Shown: positions 1-10,713, counted from the stretch's first letter. The stretch is DNA of 64,000 nt from Ruminococcus flavefaciens 007c (GCF_000571935.1 NZ_ATAX01000024.1:124001-188000), one strand, 5' to 3'. A program made the numbers and translations. Notes: generated by a model from the sequence alone, not told the origin.

Positions 1-1
1 T

Positions 2-445
2 CCGAAAATGTTTATTGAGCCCGGCCGCTCAATAGCAGGTCCTGCCGGAATCACTCTTTATACTGTCGGAGCTCGCAAGGAGATACCGAATATAAGGACA
101 TATGTCTCTGTTGACGGTGGAATGGCAGATAATCCGAGATATATACTCTATGGTTCCGAATATGATGCGATCGTAGCAAACAAGGCTTCGGAAGAAAGAA
201 GTGAAAAAGTCACTATAGCAGGAAAATGCTGTGAAAGCGGTGATCTTATCGGTGAGAATATGCCTCTTCAGCACGCAGAATCAGGTGATATCATTGCAGT
301 CTGCGCTACAGGAGCATACAACTATTCTATGTCATCAAATTACAACAGGTTGCAGAAGCCGGCTGTTGTGTTCGTAAATAACGGCCAGTCGAGAATCGTT
401 GTAAAAAGGGAGACGCTTGACGATATCATAAAAAAAGACATATAA
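2..445 (+). CDS. lysA: Diaminopimelate decarboxylase, C-terminal part (cut by window edge)
   Basis: The frame is open from the window edge, so the start lies outside. The product is the last ~147 residues of a PLP-dependent decarboxylase that makes L-lysine from meso-diaminopimelate. The family signatures are visible: EPGRSIAGPAG near the beginning (phosphate and substrate binding), CESGD in the middle (the active-site Cys of the dimer partner) and GAY..SMSSNYN near the C-terminus. The C-terminal length fits LysA. The gene ends six bases before a strong hairpin terminator that it shares with the convergent radical SAM gene. Nothing looks damaged. Nothing can be said about its promoter or start. 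Confidence 0.93.
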   Translation, partial: PKMFIEPGRSIAGPAGITLYTVGARKEIPNIRTYVSVDGGMADNPRYILYGSEYDAIVANKASEERSEKVTIAGKCCESGDLIGENMPLQHAESGDIIAVCATGAYNYSMSSNYNRLQKPAVVFVNNGQSRIVVKRETLDDIIKKDI

Positions 446-450
446 AACAA

Positions 451-480
451 TGGGCAGGTGATCCTGCCCATTTATTTATT
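451..480. terminator. Bidirectional intrinsic terminator between lysA and the radical SAM gene
   Basis: There is a perfect 8-bp stem (TGGGCAGG / CCTGCCCA) with a 4-nt loop, followed on the plus strand by TTTATTTATT. Read on the minus strand the stem is followed by TTGTTTTAT, so it can end transcripts from both sides. The stop codon of the minus-strand gene sits right at its edge. Confidence 0.85.
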
Positions 481-1413
481 ATATAATCTGCCCTGCCAAG
501 TATCAAGCTCAGCCAGTTTTTTATCTATGCCTCCGAGTACAGCAATCTTATCAGCACTCCACATAGGAGCAATAAGTTTGGCTTTATCGCCGTCTCCTGT
601 GATCCTTTCAATTACGATATCAGCAGGGAGGACTTCAAGCTGTCTGACGATAATATCAATATATTCCTCACGCGAAATGAGACCGAAATCGTCAGCTAAG
701 TACATTTTTTCAAGCTTTGTACCTCTGATTAGGTGAAGCATCTGCAATTTGACGGCATCAGGATGAAGCTTTGCCACATTTTCTGCTGTTTTGATCATCA
801 TTTCATCTGATTCCTTTGGCAGCCCGTTTATTATATGCAGACAAGTTCGTATCCCTGCATTTTTTAAACGATAATATCCTTCCTCAAACTCTTTGACCGT
901 GCAGCAGCGATTAATGAGTTCTATCGTACTGTTATGGCAGCTTTGCATGCCAAGCTCGACTGTAAGATATGTCTGCTGACTGATCTCTTTGAGAAGCGCA
1001 AGAACATCATCCGATATGCAGTCCGCACGTGTACCTATGGATAATCCGCATACTCCGTCAAATTTCATTGCTTTAAAAAAGTTTTCCTTCAGAACGTCAA
1101 CAGGAGCGTAGGTGTTTGTGTTTGCTTGAAAATATGCAATAAACCTTTGATTTTTACCATATGACTTTGAAATGCGCATCTTCTCATACTCAAGCTGAGA
1201 TACAACTTCTATCCCGCCGTGAGTGAAATATCCGCTTCCTCCGTCGCAGAATATACATCCGCCTGTACCTTTGGTTCCGTCTATATTCGGACACGTGAAG
1301 CCGCAGTCGATGACAGCTTTATAAATCTTTTCTCCAAAAAGCATTCTGTTATGATAATTTAATGTGTGATAACGTTTATTATCCATCGAATAAACAAAGG
1401 GATTTTCGCTCAT
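472..1413 (-). CDS. TIGR01212 family radical SAM protein (YtqA/YhcC-like)
   Basis: This 313-residue protein has a radical SAM cluster site near residues 37-56 (CGFTCPNIDGTKG followed by GGCIFC), the spaced Cys arrangement of the YhcC/YtqA family. Later conserved stretches include GLSIGTRADC, TVELGMQSCH and HIINGLPKE, all typical of the TIM-barrel core. The length matches the family. The start is supported by an AGGAG-type site just upstream. The family is widespread in Firmicutes. Its substrate is not firmly established, although a role in tRNA or RNA modification has been suggested. The gene stands alone, convergent with lysA and divergent from the shikimate-kinase-like gene. Confidence 0.88.
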   Translation of the reverse strand: MSENPFVYSMDNKRYHTLNYHNRMLFGEKIYKAVIDCGFTCPNIDGTKGTGGCIFCDGGSGYFTHGGIEVVSQLEYEKMRISKSYGKNQRFIAYFQANTNTYAPVDVLKENFFKAMKFDGVCGLSIGTRADCISDDVLALLKEISQQTYLTVELGMQSCHNSTIELINRCCTVKEFEEGYYRLKNAGIRTCLHIINGLPKESDEMMIKTAENVAKLHPDAVKLQMLHLIRGTKLEKMYLADDFGLISREEYIDIIVRQLEVLPADIVIERITGDGDKAKLIAPMWSADKIAVLGGIDKKLAELDTWQGRLYNK

Positions 1414-1512
1414 AACACTCCTCCTTGTGTAAATATGTTATCATATGATCGGATTTTTGTCAATGATTAGTATATAAAAAATAAATATCGCAATATATGG
1501 GCGGATTTTCTA

Positions 1513-1541
1513 TTGACATTTTGCACAAAGTGAGTTAAAAT
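1513..1541 (+). promoter_or_regulatory. Sigma-A type promoter for the shikimate-kinase-like gene
   Basis: TTGACA at 1513-1518 and TAAAAT at 1536-1541 are separated by 17 bp. The predicted RNA start lies about 25 nt before the GTG start codon at 1573, with GGGAG in between. Confidence 0.8.
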
Positions 1542-1572
1542 AATAATGTAACAAAAATAGGGGAGAAAACAC

Positions 1573-2079
1573 GTGAAAAAGAATATTGTCTTGATCGGTA
1601 TGCCGGGTGTCGGCAAAAGCACAGTAGGTGTGATTCTTGCCAAGATACTTGGATATAAGTTCGTTGATACCGACCTTGTTATACAGGAAAAAGAAGGAAA
1701 ACTTCTAAGAGAAATCATTGCAGAGAAGGGAATTGACGGATTTCTTGATACTGAAGACAGGATCCTGAAATCATTCAAAGCCGAAAATTCTGTTATAGCC
1801 ACGGGAGGAAGTGTTGTCTACAGCAAAAATGCTATGGCTAATCTTGCTAAAAACGGCATTATTGTTTATCTCAAGCTTGACTACAATAAGCTTAAATACC
1901 GCCTCGGAAATATAAAAAACAGGGGAGTCGTTATCCGTAAAGGACAGTCTCTCAGCGGGCTTTTTAAAGAGAGAACAGCTTTGTATGAAAAATATTCACA
2001 GATAACCATTGATGAAAACGGCTGCAATATAGAAAAGACTGTAAATAAAATTGTTGCCGAAGTAAAGCGTGGTTTATAA
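1573..2079 (+). CDS. Shikimate kinase-like P-loop kinase with a divergent substrate pocket
   Basis: This 168-residue protein starts at GTG, with a GGGAG ribosome site 8 nt upstream and no good alternative. It has the shikimate kinase fold: Walker A GMPGVGKST at residues 9-17, VDTD at 32-35, ATGG at ~76-79 and the ER..LYEKY segment near 138-146. Several shikimate-binding positions differ from E. coli AroK. The FRxxE motif reads FLDTE, so the Arg is lost. GGG reads GGS. The LID segment has RGVVIRKGQSL in place of RPLL. It could still be the cell's AroK, or it could phosphorylate another small polyol. No other aroma-pathway gene is nearby. It is a monocistronic gene with its own promoter. Confidence 0.75.
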   Translation: MKKNIVLIGMPGVGKSTVGVILAKILGYKFVDTDLVIQEKEGKLLREIIAEKGIDGFLDTEDRILKSFKAENSVIATGGSVVYSKNAMANLAKNGIIVYLKLDYNKLKYRLGNIKNRGVVIRKGQSLSGLFKERTALYEKYSQITIDENGCNIEKTVNKIVAEVKRGL

Positions 2080-2148
2080 GTATTGCACAATTGTAAGCTT
2101 AAAAAAAAGCTGTTTTGCACAATTTTATCTTTTATATCAAAAACTTCT

Positions 2149-2177
2149 TTGACATTTAGGTAATTATGTGTTATAAT
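2149..2177 (+). promoter_or_regulatory. Consensus promoter for the MinD-like/mgsA pair
   Basis: TTGACA (2149-2154), a 17-bp spacer and TATAAT (2172-2177) form a perfect consensus. The leader is about 90 nt long. It carries a 15-base sequence (2200-2214) that recurs just before mgsA. Confidence 0.88.
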
Positions 2178-2272
2178 GTACAGTAGGATTATTATTATCT
2201 ATAATTATCAGAATCCGGGAACGTTTATGCAGCAATACTGCTCTGTCTTGCGGATATCGGAAAGGAAATAAA

Positions 2273-3010
2273 ATGTCTAAAATTATTGCTATTACCTCAG
2301 GAAAAGGCGGTACAGGTAAATCTACCGTTTGTGCAGGTCTTGGTTACACTCTTGCAAAGCAGGGGCACAGAACTCTTATTATCGAGCTTGATTTTGGTCT
2401 CAGATGTCTTGATATAATATTCGGAGTTGAGGATAATATCAAATACGACTTAGGAGATGTCCTGAGCGGTAAAAAAACAGCTCTTGAGGCTGTTGCCCAG
2501 ATTCCTATGGCATCAAATCTCAATATCCTTTGCGCACCAAAGACACTGACTGCTGTAAACGCGGAACAGATCGTTGAGATCTGCAGATCTGTCAAGAAGT
2601 ATTTTGAGTACATCATTATCGATACAGGTGCAGGTATAAACTCTCATGTATTCGATATTGTTGAACAAGCAAATCTTATTCTCGTTATTTCTACTCCGGA
2701 TCCTGTTTGCATAAGAGATGCAAGCCTTATGTCTGATGAATTCTACAACAGAGGCAACAAGAGCCAGCGTCTTATTATCAATAAAATCAGCAAGCGGATT
2801 ATCGGCAGTGAGCTCATCTCAAATCTCGATGAAATAATTGATAAGGTAGGCGTACAGCTCATCGGAGTTATTCCTGATGACTTCAAGATGACGGTTGCAA
2901 CAGGTAAAGGTACTCCTATCCCGACAGACAGCGAAGCACTTAAAGCATTTGACGCTATTTCAAAGCGACTTGGCGGAGAATTTGTTCCGCTTACAGTAAA
3001 AACTGTATAA
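2273..3010 (+). CDS. MinD/ParA-type P-loop ATPase
   Basis: This 245-residue protein has the deviant Walker A motif KGGTGKST at residues 11-18, a switch region DFGLRCLDIIFG at 40-51 and IIIDTGAG at ~115-122 (the Walker B region). These features and its length place it in the MinD branch of the ParA family, which usually positions the division site or a membrane partner. It lacks the clear C-terminal amphipathic membrane helix of MinD (the tail is GGEFVPLTVKTV), and no minC or minE lies nearby. The role in septum placement is therefore an inference. The start has AAAGGA upstream. It is followed at once by mgsA and probably shares a transcript with it. Confidence 0.82.
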   Translation: MSKIIAITSGKGGTGKSTVCAGLGYTLAKQGHRTLIIELDFGLRCLDIIFGVEDNIKYDLGDVLSGKKTALEAVAQIPMASNLNILCAPKTLTAVNAEQIVEICRSVKKYFEYIIIDTGAGINSHVFDIVEQANLILVISTPDPVCIRDASLMSDEFYNRGNKSQRLIINKISKRIIGSELISNLDEIIDKVGVQLIGVIPDDFKMTVATGKGTPIPTDSEALKAFDAISKRLGGEFVPLTVKTV

Positions 3011-3052
3011 TTATCAGAATATTATTCCGCTTTGCGGGGAAAGGACATATAT

Positions 3053-3454
3053 ATGAAGATCGCAATTATTGCGCATGACGCTAAAAAAGAGCTTATGGTT
3101 CAGTTCTGCAGCGCTTACTGCGGAATATTATCAAAGCATACTCTTATAGCAACAAATACAACAGGTAAACAGGTAAGTGAAGCAACCGGCCTTCCCATAA
3201 AAAGATACCTCAGCGGACAGGGAGGAGCAGAACAGATACTCGCACTTCTTTCATGTAATGAAGTTGATGTACTTCTGTTCTTCAGAGATCCTATCAATCC
3301 CAAGGCTGCTGATGTTCACGGTATGAATCTTCTCAGACTCTGTGACGTTCATAACGTGCCTGTAGCAACCAATATTGCTACCGCAGAAGCGCTGATACTT
3401 GCCCTCGAAAGAGGAGATCTTGATTGGCGTGAAGTCGGCAATCCCAGTATCTGA
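3053..3454 (+). CDS. mgsA: Methylglyoxal synthase
   Basis: The 133-residue product converts dihydroxyacetone phosphate to methylglyoxal and phosphate, a bypass that relieves phosphosugar stress. The family core is present: a Rossmann-like opening KIAIIAHDAKK, a phosphate-binding TTG..(V)SEATGL, the catalytic Asp region LLFFRDP at ~63-69 and DVHGMNLLRLCDVHNVPVAT, which holds the active-site His. The ATG at 3053 is preferred over an in-frame TTG 21 nt upstream because GGGGAAAGG sits at the right distance. It is slightly shorter than E. coli MgsA. It probably forms an operon with the MinD-like gene and ends at a clear terminator. Confidence 0.93.
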   Translation: MKIAIIAHDAKKELMVQFCSAYCGILSKHTLIATNTTGKQVSEATGLPIKRYLSGQGGAEQILALLSCNEVDVLLFFRDPINPKAADVHGMNLLRLCDVHNVPVATNIATAEALILALERGDLDWREVGNPSI

Positions 3455-3459
3455 ATTTA

Positions 3460-3487
3460 ATTGTCCCTTCATTAAGGGACAATTTTC
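3460..3487 (+). terminator. Intrinsic terminator after mgsA
   Basis: A 9- to 10-bp stem (TTGTCCCTT / AAGGGACAA) with a 4-nt loop is followed by TTTT. It lies only ~33 nt before the hisS start, so it may also act as a partial attenuator for hisS. No T-box signature was seen. Confidence 0.72.
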
Positions 3488-3519
3488 ATGTAATAACCCA
3501 ATAGAAAGGTTTGAAATAT

Positions 3520-4854
3520 ATGGCTATGAATATCAAGCGCCCCAACGGAACCGAAGACGTTCTTCCAAAGGATGTTTACAAATGGCATACCATTGAGAAA
3601 ATTGCCAGGGAAACTGCTGAAAGCTTCGGCTTTTCAGAAATCAGGATACCTACATTTGAAAGCACCAATCTTTTCCTTCGTTCCGTAGGAGAAACAACAG
3701 ACGTTGTACAGAAAGAGATGTATACCGTAAAGGCAAAGGAGACAGAGTTCACACTTCGTCCCGAGGGTACAGCAGGCACTATCAGAGCAATGCTTCAGAA
3801 CGGTCTGCTCAACGAAGCTCTTCCTCAGAAGGTATACTATATGCTTTCATGCTTCAGGCATGAACGTCCGCAGGCTGGAAGACTACGTGAATTCCATCAG
3901 TTCGGTATCGAAATGGCAGGAAGTGCTGCTCCTTCAGCTGATGCAGAGGTAATCATGCTTGCTAAAACTCTTCTCGATCGTCTTGGTTTGAAGAATATCG
4001 AGCTTCATATTAATTCCATAGGCTGTCCTTCTTGCAGAGCTAAATATCATGAAGCTCTCCGTGCGTTTTTTGAGCCTCATAAGGAAGAATTATGCGACAC
4101 CTGCAAGGAAAGGCTTGTCAAGAACCCGATGAGGATCCTTGACTGTAAGAGCCCTATATGCAAGGAAATAGGCAAGGACGCGCCCGTAATCCTTGATTAT
4201 CTCTGTGATGAGTGCAGTGAACATTTTGAAAAATTCCAGAAATACCTTTCTAAGTTCGGTATCAAATTTATTGTTGATCCCAAGATCGTAAGAGGTCTTG
4301 ACTATTATACAAAGTCTGTATTTGAGTTCATCACCACTGAAATAGGCGCACAGGGAACAGTCTGTGCAGGCGGAAGATATGATGGTCTAATCGAACAGCT
4401 TGGCGGCCAACATACACCTGCACTTGGCTTTGCTATGGGATTTGAAAGGCTTCTTCTCGTTATGGACAAGCAGGGCTGTGATTATCTTACTCCCAAGAAA
4501 TGCGACATCTATTTCGCTACAATGGGTGATGCGGCTCTTGAAAAAGCTATGGAGCTCGTCAAGGGACTACGTGAATATGGTTACTGTGCGGAGTACGACC
4601 TTATGGGCCGCGGCATAAAGGCTCAGATGAAGTATGCCAATAAGATCGGTGCAGTATATACTATGGTTCTCGGAGATAATGAGCTCAATGACGGTAAAGC
4701 ACGTCTTAAGGAAATGGAAAGCGGCGAAGAGAAGGAAATGATTCTTAATGAGAAGTTTACCGCTAATTTTGAAAATGAATACTTCAATAAAATTCTGGAT
4801 GTAATGGACGACGAAAACGGATCAATGTTCGCGTTCGCAGGGGAGGATAAATAA
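3520..4854 (+). CDS. hisS: Histidyl-tRNA synthetase
   Basis: This 444-residue class II synthetase charges tRNA-His. Motif 2 is visible as FRHERPQAGRLREFHQ, the histidine-binding signature as RGLDYYTKSVFEF, and motif 3 within GFAMGFERLLLVM. The C-terminal anticodon-binding domain follows. The start at ATG 3520 (MAMNIKRP) is chosen over a TTG nine bases upstream because AAAGG lies ten bases before it. Four CxxC-type cysteines around residues 170-220 are common in clostridial HisRS. aspS follows after one base, the usual Firmicutes pairing. Confidence 0.97.
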   Translation: MAMNIKRPNGTEDVLPKDVYKWHTIEKIARETAESFGFSEIRIPTFESTNLFLRSVGETTDVVQKEMYTVKAKETEFTLRPEGTAGTIRAMLQNGLLNEALPQKVYYMLSCFRHERPQAGRLREFHQFGIEMAGSAAPSADAEVIMLAKTLLDRLGLKNIELHINSIGCPSCRAKYHEALRAFFEPHKEELCDTCKERLVKNPMRILDCKSPICKEIGKDAPVILDYLCDECSEHFEKFQKYLSKFGIKFIVDPKIVRGLDYYTKSVFEFITTEIGAQGTVCAGGRYDGLIEQLGGQHTPALGFAMGFERLLLVMDKQGCDYLTPKKCDIYFATMGDAALEKAMELVKGLREYGYCAEYDLMGRGIKAQMKYANKIGAVYTMVLGDNELNDGKARLKEMESGEEKEMILNEKFTANFENEYFNKILDVMDDENGSMFAFAGEDK

Positions 4855-4855
4855 A

Positions 4856-6634
4856 ATGGCAGATACTATGAAGGGATTGAAGCGTACTCATTACTGCGGC
4901 GAAGTCACAGAAGCAGGCAAAGAGGTCGTAGTAGGCGGCTTCGTTGACAGAATAAGAGACAAGGGCGGTGTTATTTTTATTGTTCTCCGTGACAGAACCG
5001 GTGTTGTTCAGCTTCTTTTTAATGATGAAACAGATCGTGCTATATTCGAGAAGGCTTCTTCCTGCAAGAGTGAATATGTCCTTATGGCCAAAGGAGAAGT
5101 ACGTGAGCGTGAAAGCAAGAATGACAAGCTGAAAACAGGTAACGTAGAGATATTCGTAACTGATCTCAGGACCCTTGCAAAGGCTCAGACTCCGCCTTTT
5201 GAGATAACTAATGAAACAAAGGTAAATGATGAGCTTCGTCTCAAATATCGTTATCTTGATCTCAGACGTGCTCCTTTACAGGAAAATATCATCAGACGTC
5301 ATGAGATCGCAAGAGTTACACGTGAATATTTCTATGAAAACGGTTTCCTTGAAATAGAAACGCCTATGATGATGAAGTCAACTCCCGAAGGTGCAAGAGA
5401 CTATCTTATACCTTCAAGAGTTCATCAGGGAAAGTTCTATGCTCTGCCTCAGTCTCCGCAGATCTACAAGCAACTTCTTATGGTATCGGGATTTGACCGT
5501 TATATCCAGCTTGCTCGCTGTTTCCGTGATGAGGATCTCCGTGCAGACAGACAGCCTGAGTTTACTCAGATCGATCTTGAAATGTCATTTGTTGATGCCG
5601 AGGATATACAGGGCTGCGTTGAAGGCTACATAAGCCGTCTTTTCAGTGAAGTTCTCGGTGTTGATATACCTATACCGCTTCCTCGTTTAACTTTTGCAGA
5701 TGCTATGAATCGTTATGGTTCCGATAAACCGGATACAAGATTCGGTTTTGAGATTCAGGATATTACAGATACAGTAAAGGATATTGACTTTGTTGTATTT
5801 AAAAATGCTATTGCAGAGGGCGGAAGCGTTCGTGCAATCAATGTTAAGAACGGAGCCGCAACATATACCCGTAAGGAGATTGACAAGCTGGTCGATCACG
5901 CAAAGGGTATAGGAGCAAAGGGACTCGCATATATCCGTTGGGCCGATGAGCCAAACTGCTCATTCAGGAAGTTCCTTGCAGATGGTGAACTCGAAAAGAT
6001 CTGTTCCGCTGTTGATGCACATGAGGGAGATCTTGTGCTTATATGCGCAGACAGAACAAAGACTGTTCTTGCTACACTTGGAGCAATAAGACTTATCTGT
6101 GCCAAGAAGCTTGATGTTATTCCGGAGGATAAGTATAATTTCCTCTGGATAACAGAGATGCCGTTCTTTGAGCACGATGACGATAATAATACATGGGTTG
6201 CTGCACATCACCCGTTCACTATGCCTATGGAGGAAAGCCTTGAGTATCTTGACACAGATCCTGAAAATGTACGTGCAAAGGCATGGGATCTTGTTCTCAA
6301 CGGAACAGAGCTTTCAAGCGGATCTATGCGTATTACTGATTTTGAACTCCAGCAGAAGATGTTTGAGGCACTTGGTATGACTGATGAGGAGATACAGGCT
6401 AAATTCGGATTCCTCGTTGATGCTTATCGTTACGGTGCACCTCCTCACGGAGGAATGGGCATCGGTCTTGATAGAATCGCTATGATCATGTGTAAGGCTG
6501 ACAGCCTCCGTGATGTCACAGCATTCCCGAAGGTACAGAATGCAAGCGAGCTTATGTCTGAGTGTCCGTCATATGTTGATGATGAGAGTCTTGATGTGCT
6601 TGGAATAAGCGTTGTAAAAAAAGAAGATGAGTAA
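4856..6634 (+). CDS. aspS: Aspartyl-tRNA synthetase, bacterial type
   Basis: At 592 residues this is the long bacterial AspRS. It has an N-terminal OB-fold anticodon domain (GGFVDRIRDKGGVIFIVLRDRTG), class II motif 2 (ARCFRDEDLRADRQPEFTQ), the inserted GAD domain (~300-410) and C-terminal motif 3 (GIGLDRIAM). It attaches aspartate to tRNA-Asp. Whether it also charges tRNA-Asn is not decided by these motifs, and asnB in the same window makes free asparagine. GGGGAGG precedes the ATG. It overlaps the following Nudix gene by 8 bases. Confidence 0.97.
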   Translation: MADTMKGLKRTHYCGEVTEAGKEVVVGGFVDRIRDKGGVIFIVLRDRTGVVQLLFNDETDRAIFEKASSCKSEYVLMAKGEVRERESKNDKLKTGNVEIFVTDLRTLAKAQTPPFEITNETKVNDELRLKYRYLDLRRAPLQENIIRRHEIARVTREYFYENGFLEIETPMMMKSTPEGARDYLIPSRVHQGKFYALPQSPQIYKQLLMVSGFDRYIQLARCFRDEDLRADRQPEFTQIDLEMSFVDAEDIQGCVEGYISRLFSEVLGVDIPIPLPRLTFADAMNRYGSDKPDTRFGFEIQDITDTVKDIDFVVFKNAIAEGGSVRAINVKNGAATYTRKEIDKLVDHAKGIGAKGLAYIRWADEPNCSFRKFLADGELEKICSAVDAHEGDLVLICADRTKTVLATLGAIRLICAKKLDVIPEDKYNFLWITEMPFFEHDDDNNTWVAAHHPFTMPMEESLEYLDTDPENVRAKAWDLVLNGTELSSGSMRITDFELQQKMFEALGMTDEEIQAKFGFLVDAYRYGAPPHGGMGIGLDRIAMIMCKADSLRDVTAFPKVQNASELMSECPSYVDDESLDVLGISVVKKEDE

Positions 6635-7085
6635 CAGATTCTATGCGGTATGTGGGATACTTGAAATTGGCGGTAAGATACTTTTTGTAAGGCATACATA
6701 CGGACCTGCAAAGGAAAGGATACTTATCCCCGGAGGATATGTCAAGGAAAATGAACTTCCCACAGATGCAATAAGAAGAGAATTATTCGAAGAAACCGGC
6801 GTTAGTGCGGAAGCAGACTCTGTTTTTGCTGTACAATTCCGTACACAGCAGTGGATAATCGTATTTAAACTGAAATATATTTCAGGTGATCCTAAATCCG
6901 ACGGATATGAGAACAGTGAAGTTCTTTTGCTGACTCCGGATGAAGCTGTGAAAAGGGGAGATATTACAAACATGAGCCGTGCTATTCTGAATGCTTACAT
7001 CAATGATAGGGATAATACGCTGAATAAAGGCGCCTATCGTTCAATATCATTAAAAAATGAGATTTTTGAAATATTTGGAATATAA
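6627..7085 (+). CDS. Nudix hydrolase
   Basis: The 152-residue protein carries a complete Nudix box, GX5EX7REUXEEXGU, from GYVKENE through RRELFEETGV at about residues 37-59. Such enzymes cleave nucleoside diphosphates linked to another group, using a divalent metal held by the box glutamates. The substrate cannot be read from sequence. The start codon lies inside the end of aspS, which points to translational coupling. No terminator is clear after it. The next strong promoter starts 38 bases downstream. Confidence 0.9.
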   Translation: MSNRFYAVCGILEIGGKILFVRHTYGPAKERILIPGGYVKENELPTDAIRRELFEETGVSAEADSVFAVQFRTQQWIIVFKLKYISGDPKSDGYENSEVLLLTPDEAVKRGDITNMSRAILNAYINDRDNTLNKGAYRSISLKNEIFEIFGI

Positions 7086-7122
7086 ATATTTCAAAAAAAT
7101 TTGTTTTTCGACGAAATTTTCA

Positions 7123-7151
7123 TTGACATTTTATTCGAAATAGATTATAAT
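7123..7151 (+). promoter_or_regulatory. Consensus promoter upstream of a short hairpin RNA
   Basis: TTGACA (7123-7128), 17 bp and TATAAT (7146-7151) are a perfect match. It would start RNA near 7158, ahead of the hairpin at 7178-7205. It is distinct from the second promoter nearer the ATPase operon. Confidence 0.82.
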
Positions 7152-7177
7152 ATTTATTGTGATTTAAATATCCAAAG

Positions 7178-7214
7178 AGGGAGCTGTCTGAAGGTCATGC
7201 TCCCTTTCTGTTTT
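7178..7214 (+). terminator. Hairpin with T-rich tail in the ATPase leader
   Basis: A 7-bp stem AGGGAGC / GCTCCCT with a 14-nt loop is followed by TTTCTGTTTT. It would stop the transcript from the 7123 promoter after ~55 nt unless read through, so it looks like an attenuator or the end of a tiny RNA. Confidence 0.5.
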
Positions 7215-7240
7215 GTTAGAGGTCATTAACAAAATATATA

Positions 7241-7269
7241 TTGACTGTATAACAAAAAAGTGATATACT
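7241..7269 (+). promoter_or_regulatory. Main promoter of the V-ATPase operon
   Basis: TTGACT (7241-7246), a 17-bp spacer and TATACT (7264-7269) lie ahead of ntpF, giving a leader of about 40 nt. Confidence 0.75.
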
Positions 7270-7279
7270 AAACACATTA

Positions 7280-7300
7280 AATGACCAATAGTCATTTTTT
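7280..7300 (+). promoter_or_regulatory. Palindrome at the ATPase operon transcript start
   Basis: AATGAC-CAATA-GTCATT is a 6-bp inverted repeat with a 5-nt centre, just downstream of the predicted RNA start and followed by a T run. It resembles a TetR- or MarR-type operator, and as RNA it could form a weak hairpin. Its left arm can also pair with GGTCATT at 7221-7227. The function is inferred. Confidence 0.4.
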
Positions 7301-7315
7301 GAAGGAGGTACTCAA

Positions 7316-7624
7316 ATGGCATCGGAAGCTGTAAAGAAAATTCTTGAAGCAGAAGCGTTATCGGATAAGATGATTAACGAAGCACGCAAAAAACGTGATG
7401 AGATCATTAATTCTGCATCCGGAAGCTCTTCTCTTGCTATTCAGAAGAAAATAAGCGAAGCTTCTTCAGAAGCTGCCAAACTAAAAGCCGAGTATGATAA
7501 AAAGCTTGCCGAATATACAGGTGATTCGGAGGCAGAATGTGAAAAAAAGATCGAAAGTATAAGACAGCTTGCCGAAAAGAACTCAGATAAGGCAATAAAA
7601 GAGATAATAGATAGGTTTTTCTGA
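7316..7624 (+). CDS. ntpF: V-type ATPase peripheral stalk coiled-coil subunit (G/H type)
   Basis: The 102-residue product is almost entirely alpha-helical coiled coil rich in Ala, Glu and Lys, without membrane segments. This fits subunit G/H, which pairs with subunit E to form the peripheral stalk of a V/A-type ATPase. GAAGGAGG lies 8 bases before the ATG. It is the first gene of a nine-gene operon in the same order as the ntp operon of Enterococcus hirae. Sequence identity in this subunit is always low, so the call rests mainly on composition, length and position. Confidence 0.8.
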   Translation: MASEAVKKILEAEALSDKMINEARKKRDEIINSASGSSSLAIQKKISEASSEAAKLKAEYDKKLAEYTGDSEAECEKKIESIRQLAEKNSDKAIKEIIDRFF

Positions 7625-7657
7625 GGTATTTATCTATAAAGGAGAGTGATGTAAAAT

Positions 7658-10097
<2,440 letters not shown>

Positions 10098-10111
10098 CGG
10101 AGGTAAGATAT

Positions 10112-10705
10112 ATGTCAGGACTTGACGGAATCTTAAACCTTATAGAAACTCAGCAGAAACAGTCTGAGGAAAGCATACTGAAAGCCGCACAAAGCAAGGC
10201 GGAGGCAATTATCGCCGAAGGTGATGAAAAAGCTCGCAAGGCATATGAAGATAGCCTTGAAAAAGCAAAAAATCGTGCCGAAAAAGATTATGAAAATTCA
10301 TGTGCATCTGTTGATGCGGCAATGAAGAGAAAGCTCCTTGCCTGCAAGATTGGGCTTATAAATGAAACTATTGAAAAAACAATAAGCAAGCTGGATTCAT
10401 TACCTTCGGAAGAGTATTTTGATCTGATGGTAAGACTCATAACTCGTAATCTCAAACCCGAGAAGGGAGAACTGACGCTTTGCAAAAAAGACCTTGACCG
10501 TGTTCCGGATGATTTTATGCCTCGATTAAAAGAGCTTGCTGAAAAGAATGGTGGAAGTATCACGCTCTCGAAGAATACCGCCGATATAGAAAACGGTTTT
10601 ATCCTAAGCTACGGTCTTGTTTCCGAGAATTGCAGCTTTCGCGCTATAATAGAAGCAGAGAAGGATGATATAAAGGATACCGCAGCAAGGCTGCTGTTCG
10701 GGTAG
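10112..10705 (+). CDS. ntpE: V-type ATPase peripheral stalk subunit E
   Basis: The 197-residue protein has a long N-terminal helix (Ala/Glu/Lys-rich, residues ~5-80) followed by a mixed alpha/beta C-terminal domain. This is the layout of subunit E, which ties the catalytic head to subunit I. The ATG at 10112 is preferred over one at 10094 because GGAGG lies 8 bases before it. The earlier ATG overlaps the ntpK stop and has no ribosome site. The next gene begins 8 bases after the stop. Confidence 0.85.
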   Translation: MSGLDGILNLIETQQKQSEESILKAAQSKAEAIIAEGDEKARKAYEDSLEKAKNRAEKDYENSCASVDAAMKRKLLACKIGLINETIEKTISKLDSLPSEEYFDLMVRLITRNLKPEKGELTLCKKDLDRVPDDFMPRLKELAEKNGGSITLSKNTADIENGFILSYGLVSENCSFRAIIEAEKDDIKDTAARLLFG

Positions 10706-10713
10706 GTGATAGT

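Noticed and set aside
3455..3519. T-box riboswitch ahead of hisS
   Set aside because: The gap is only ~65 bases and holds a simple terminator. No T-box sequence or antiterminator was seen.
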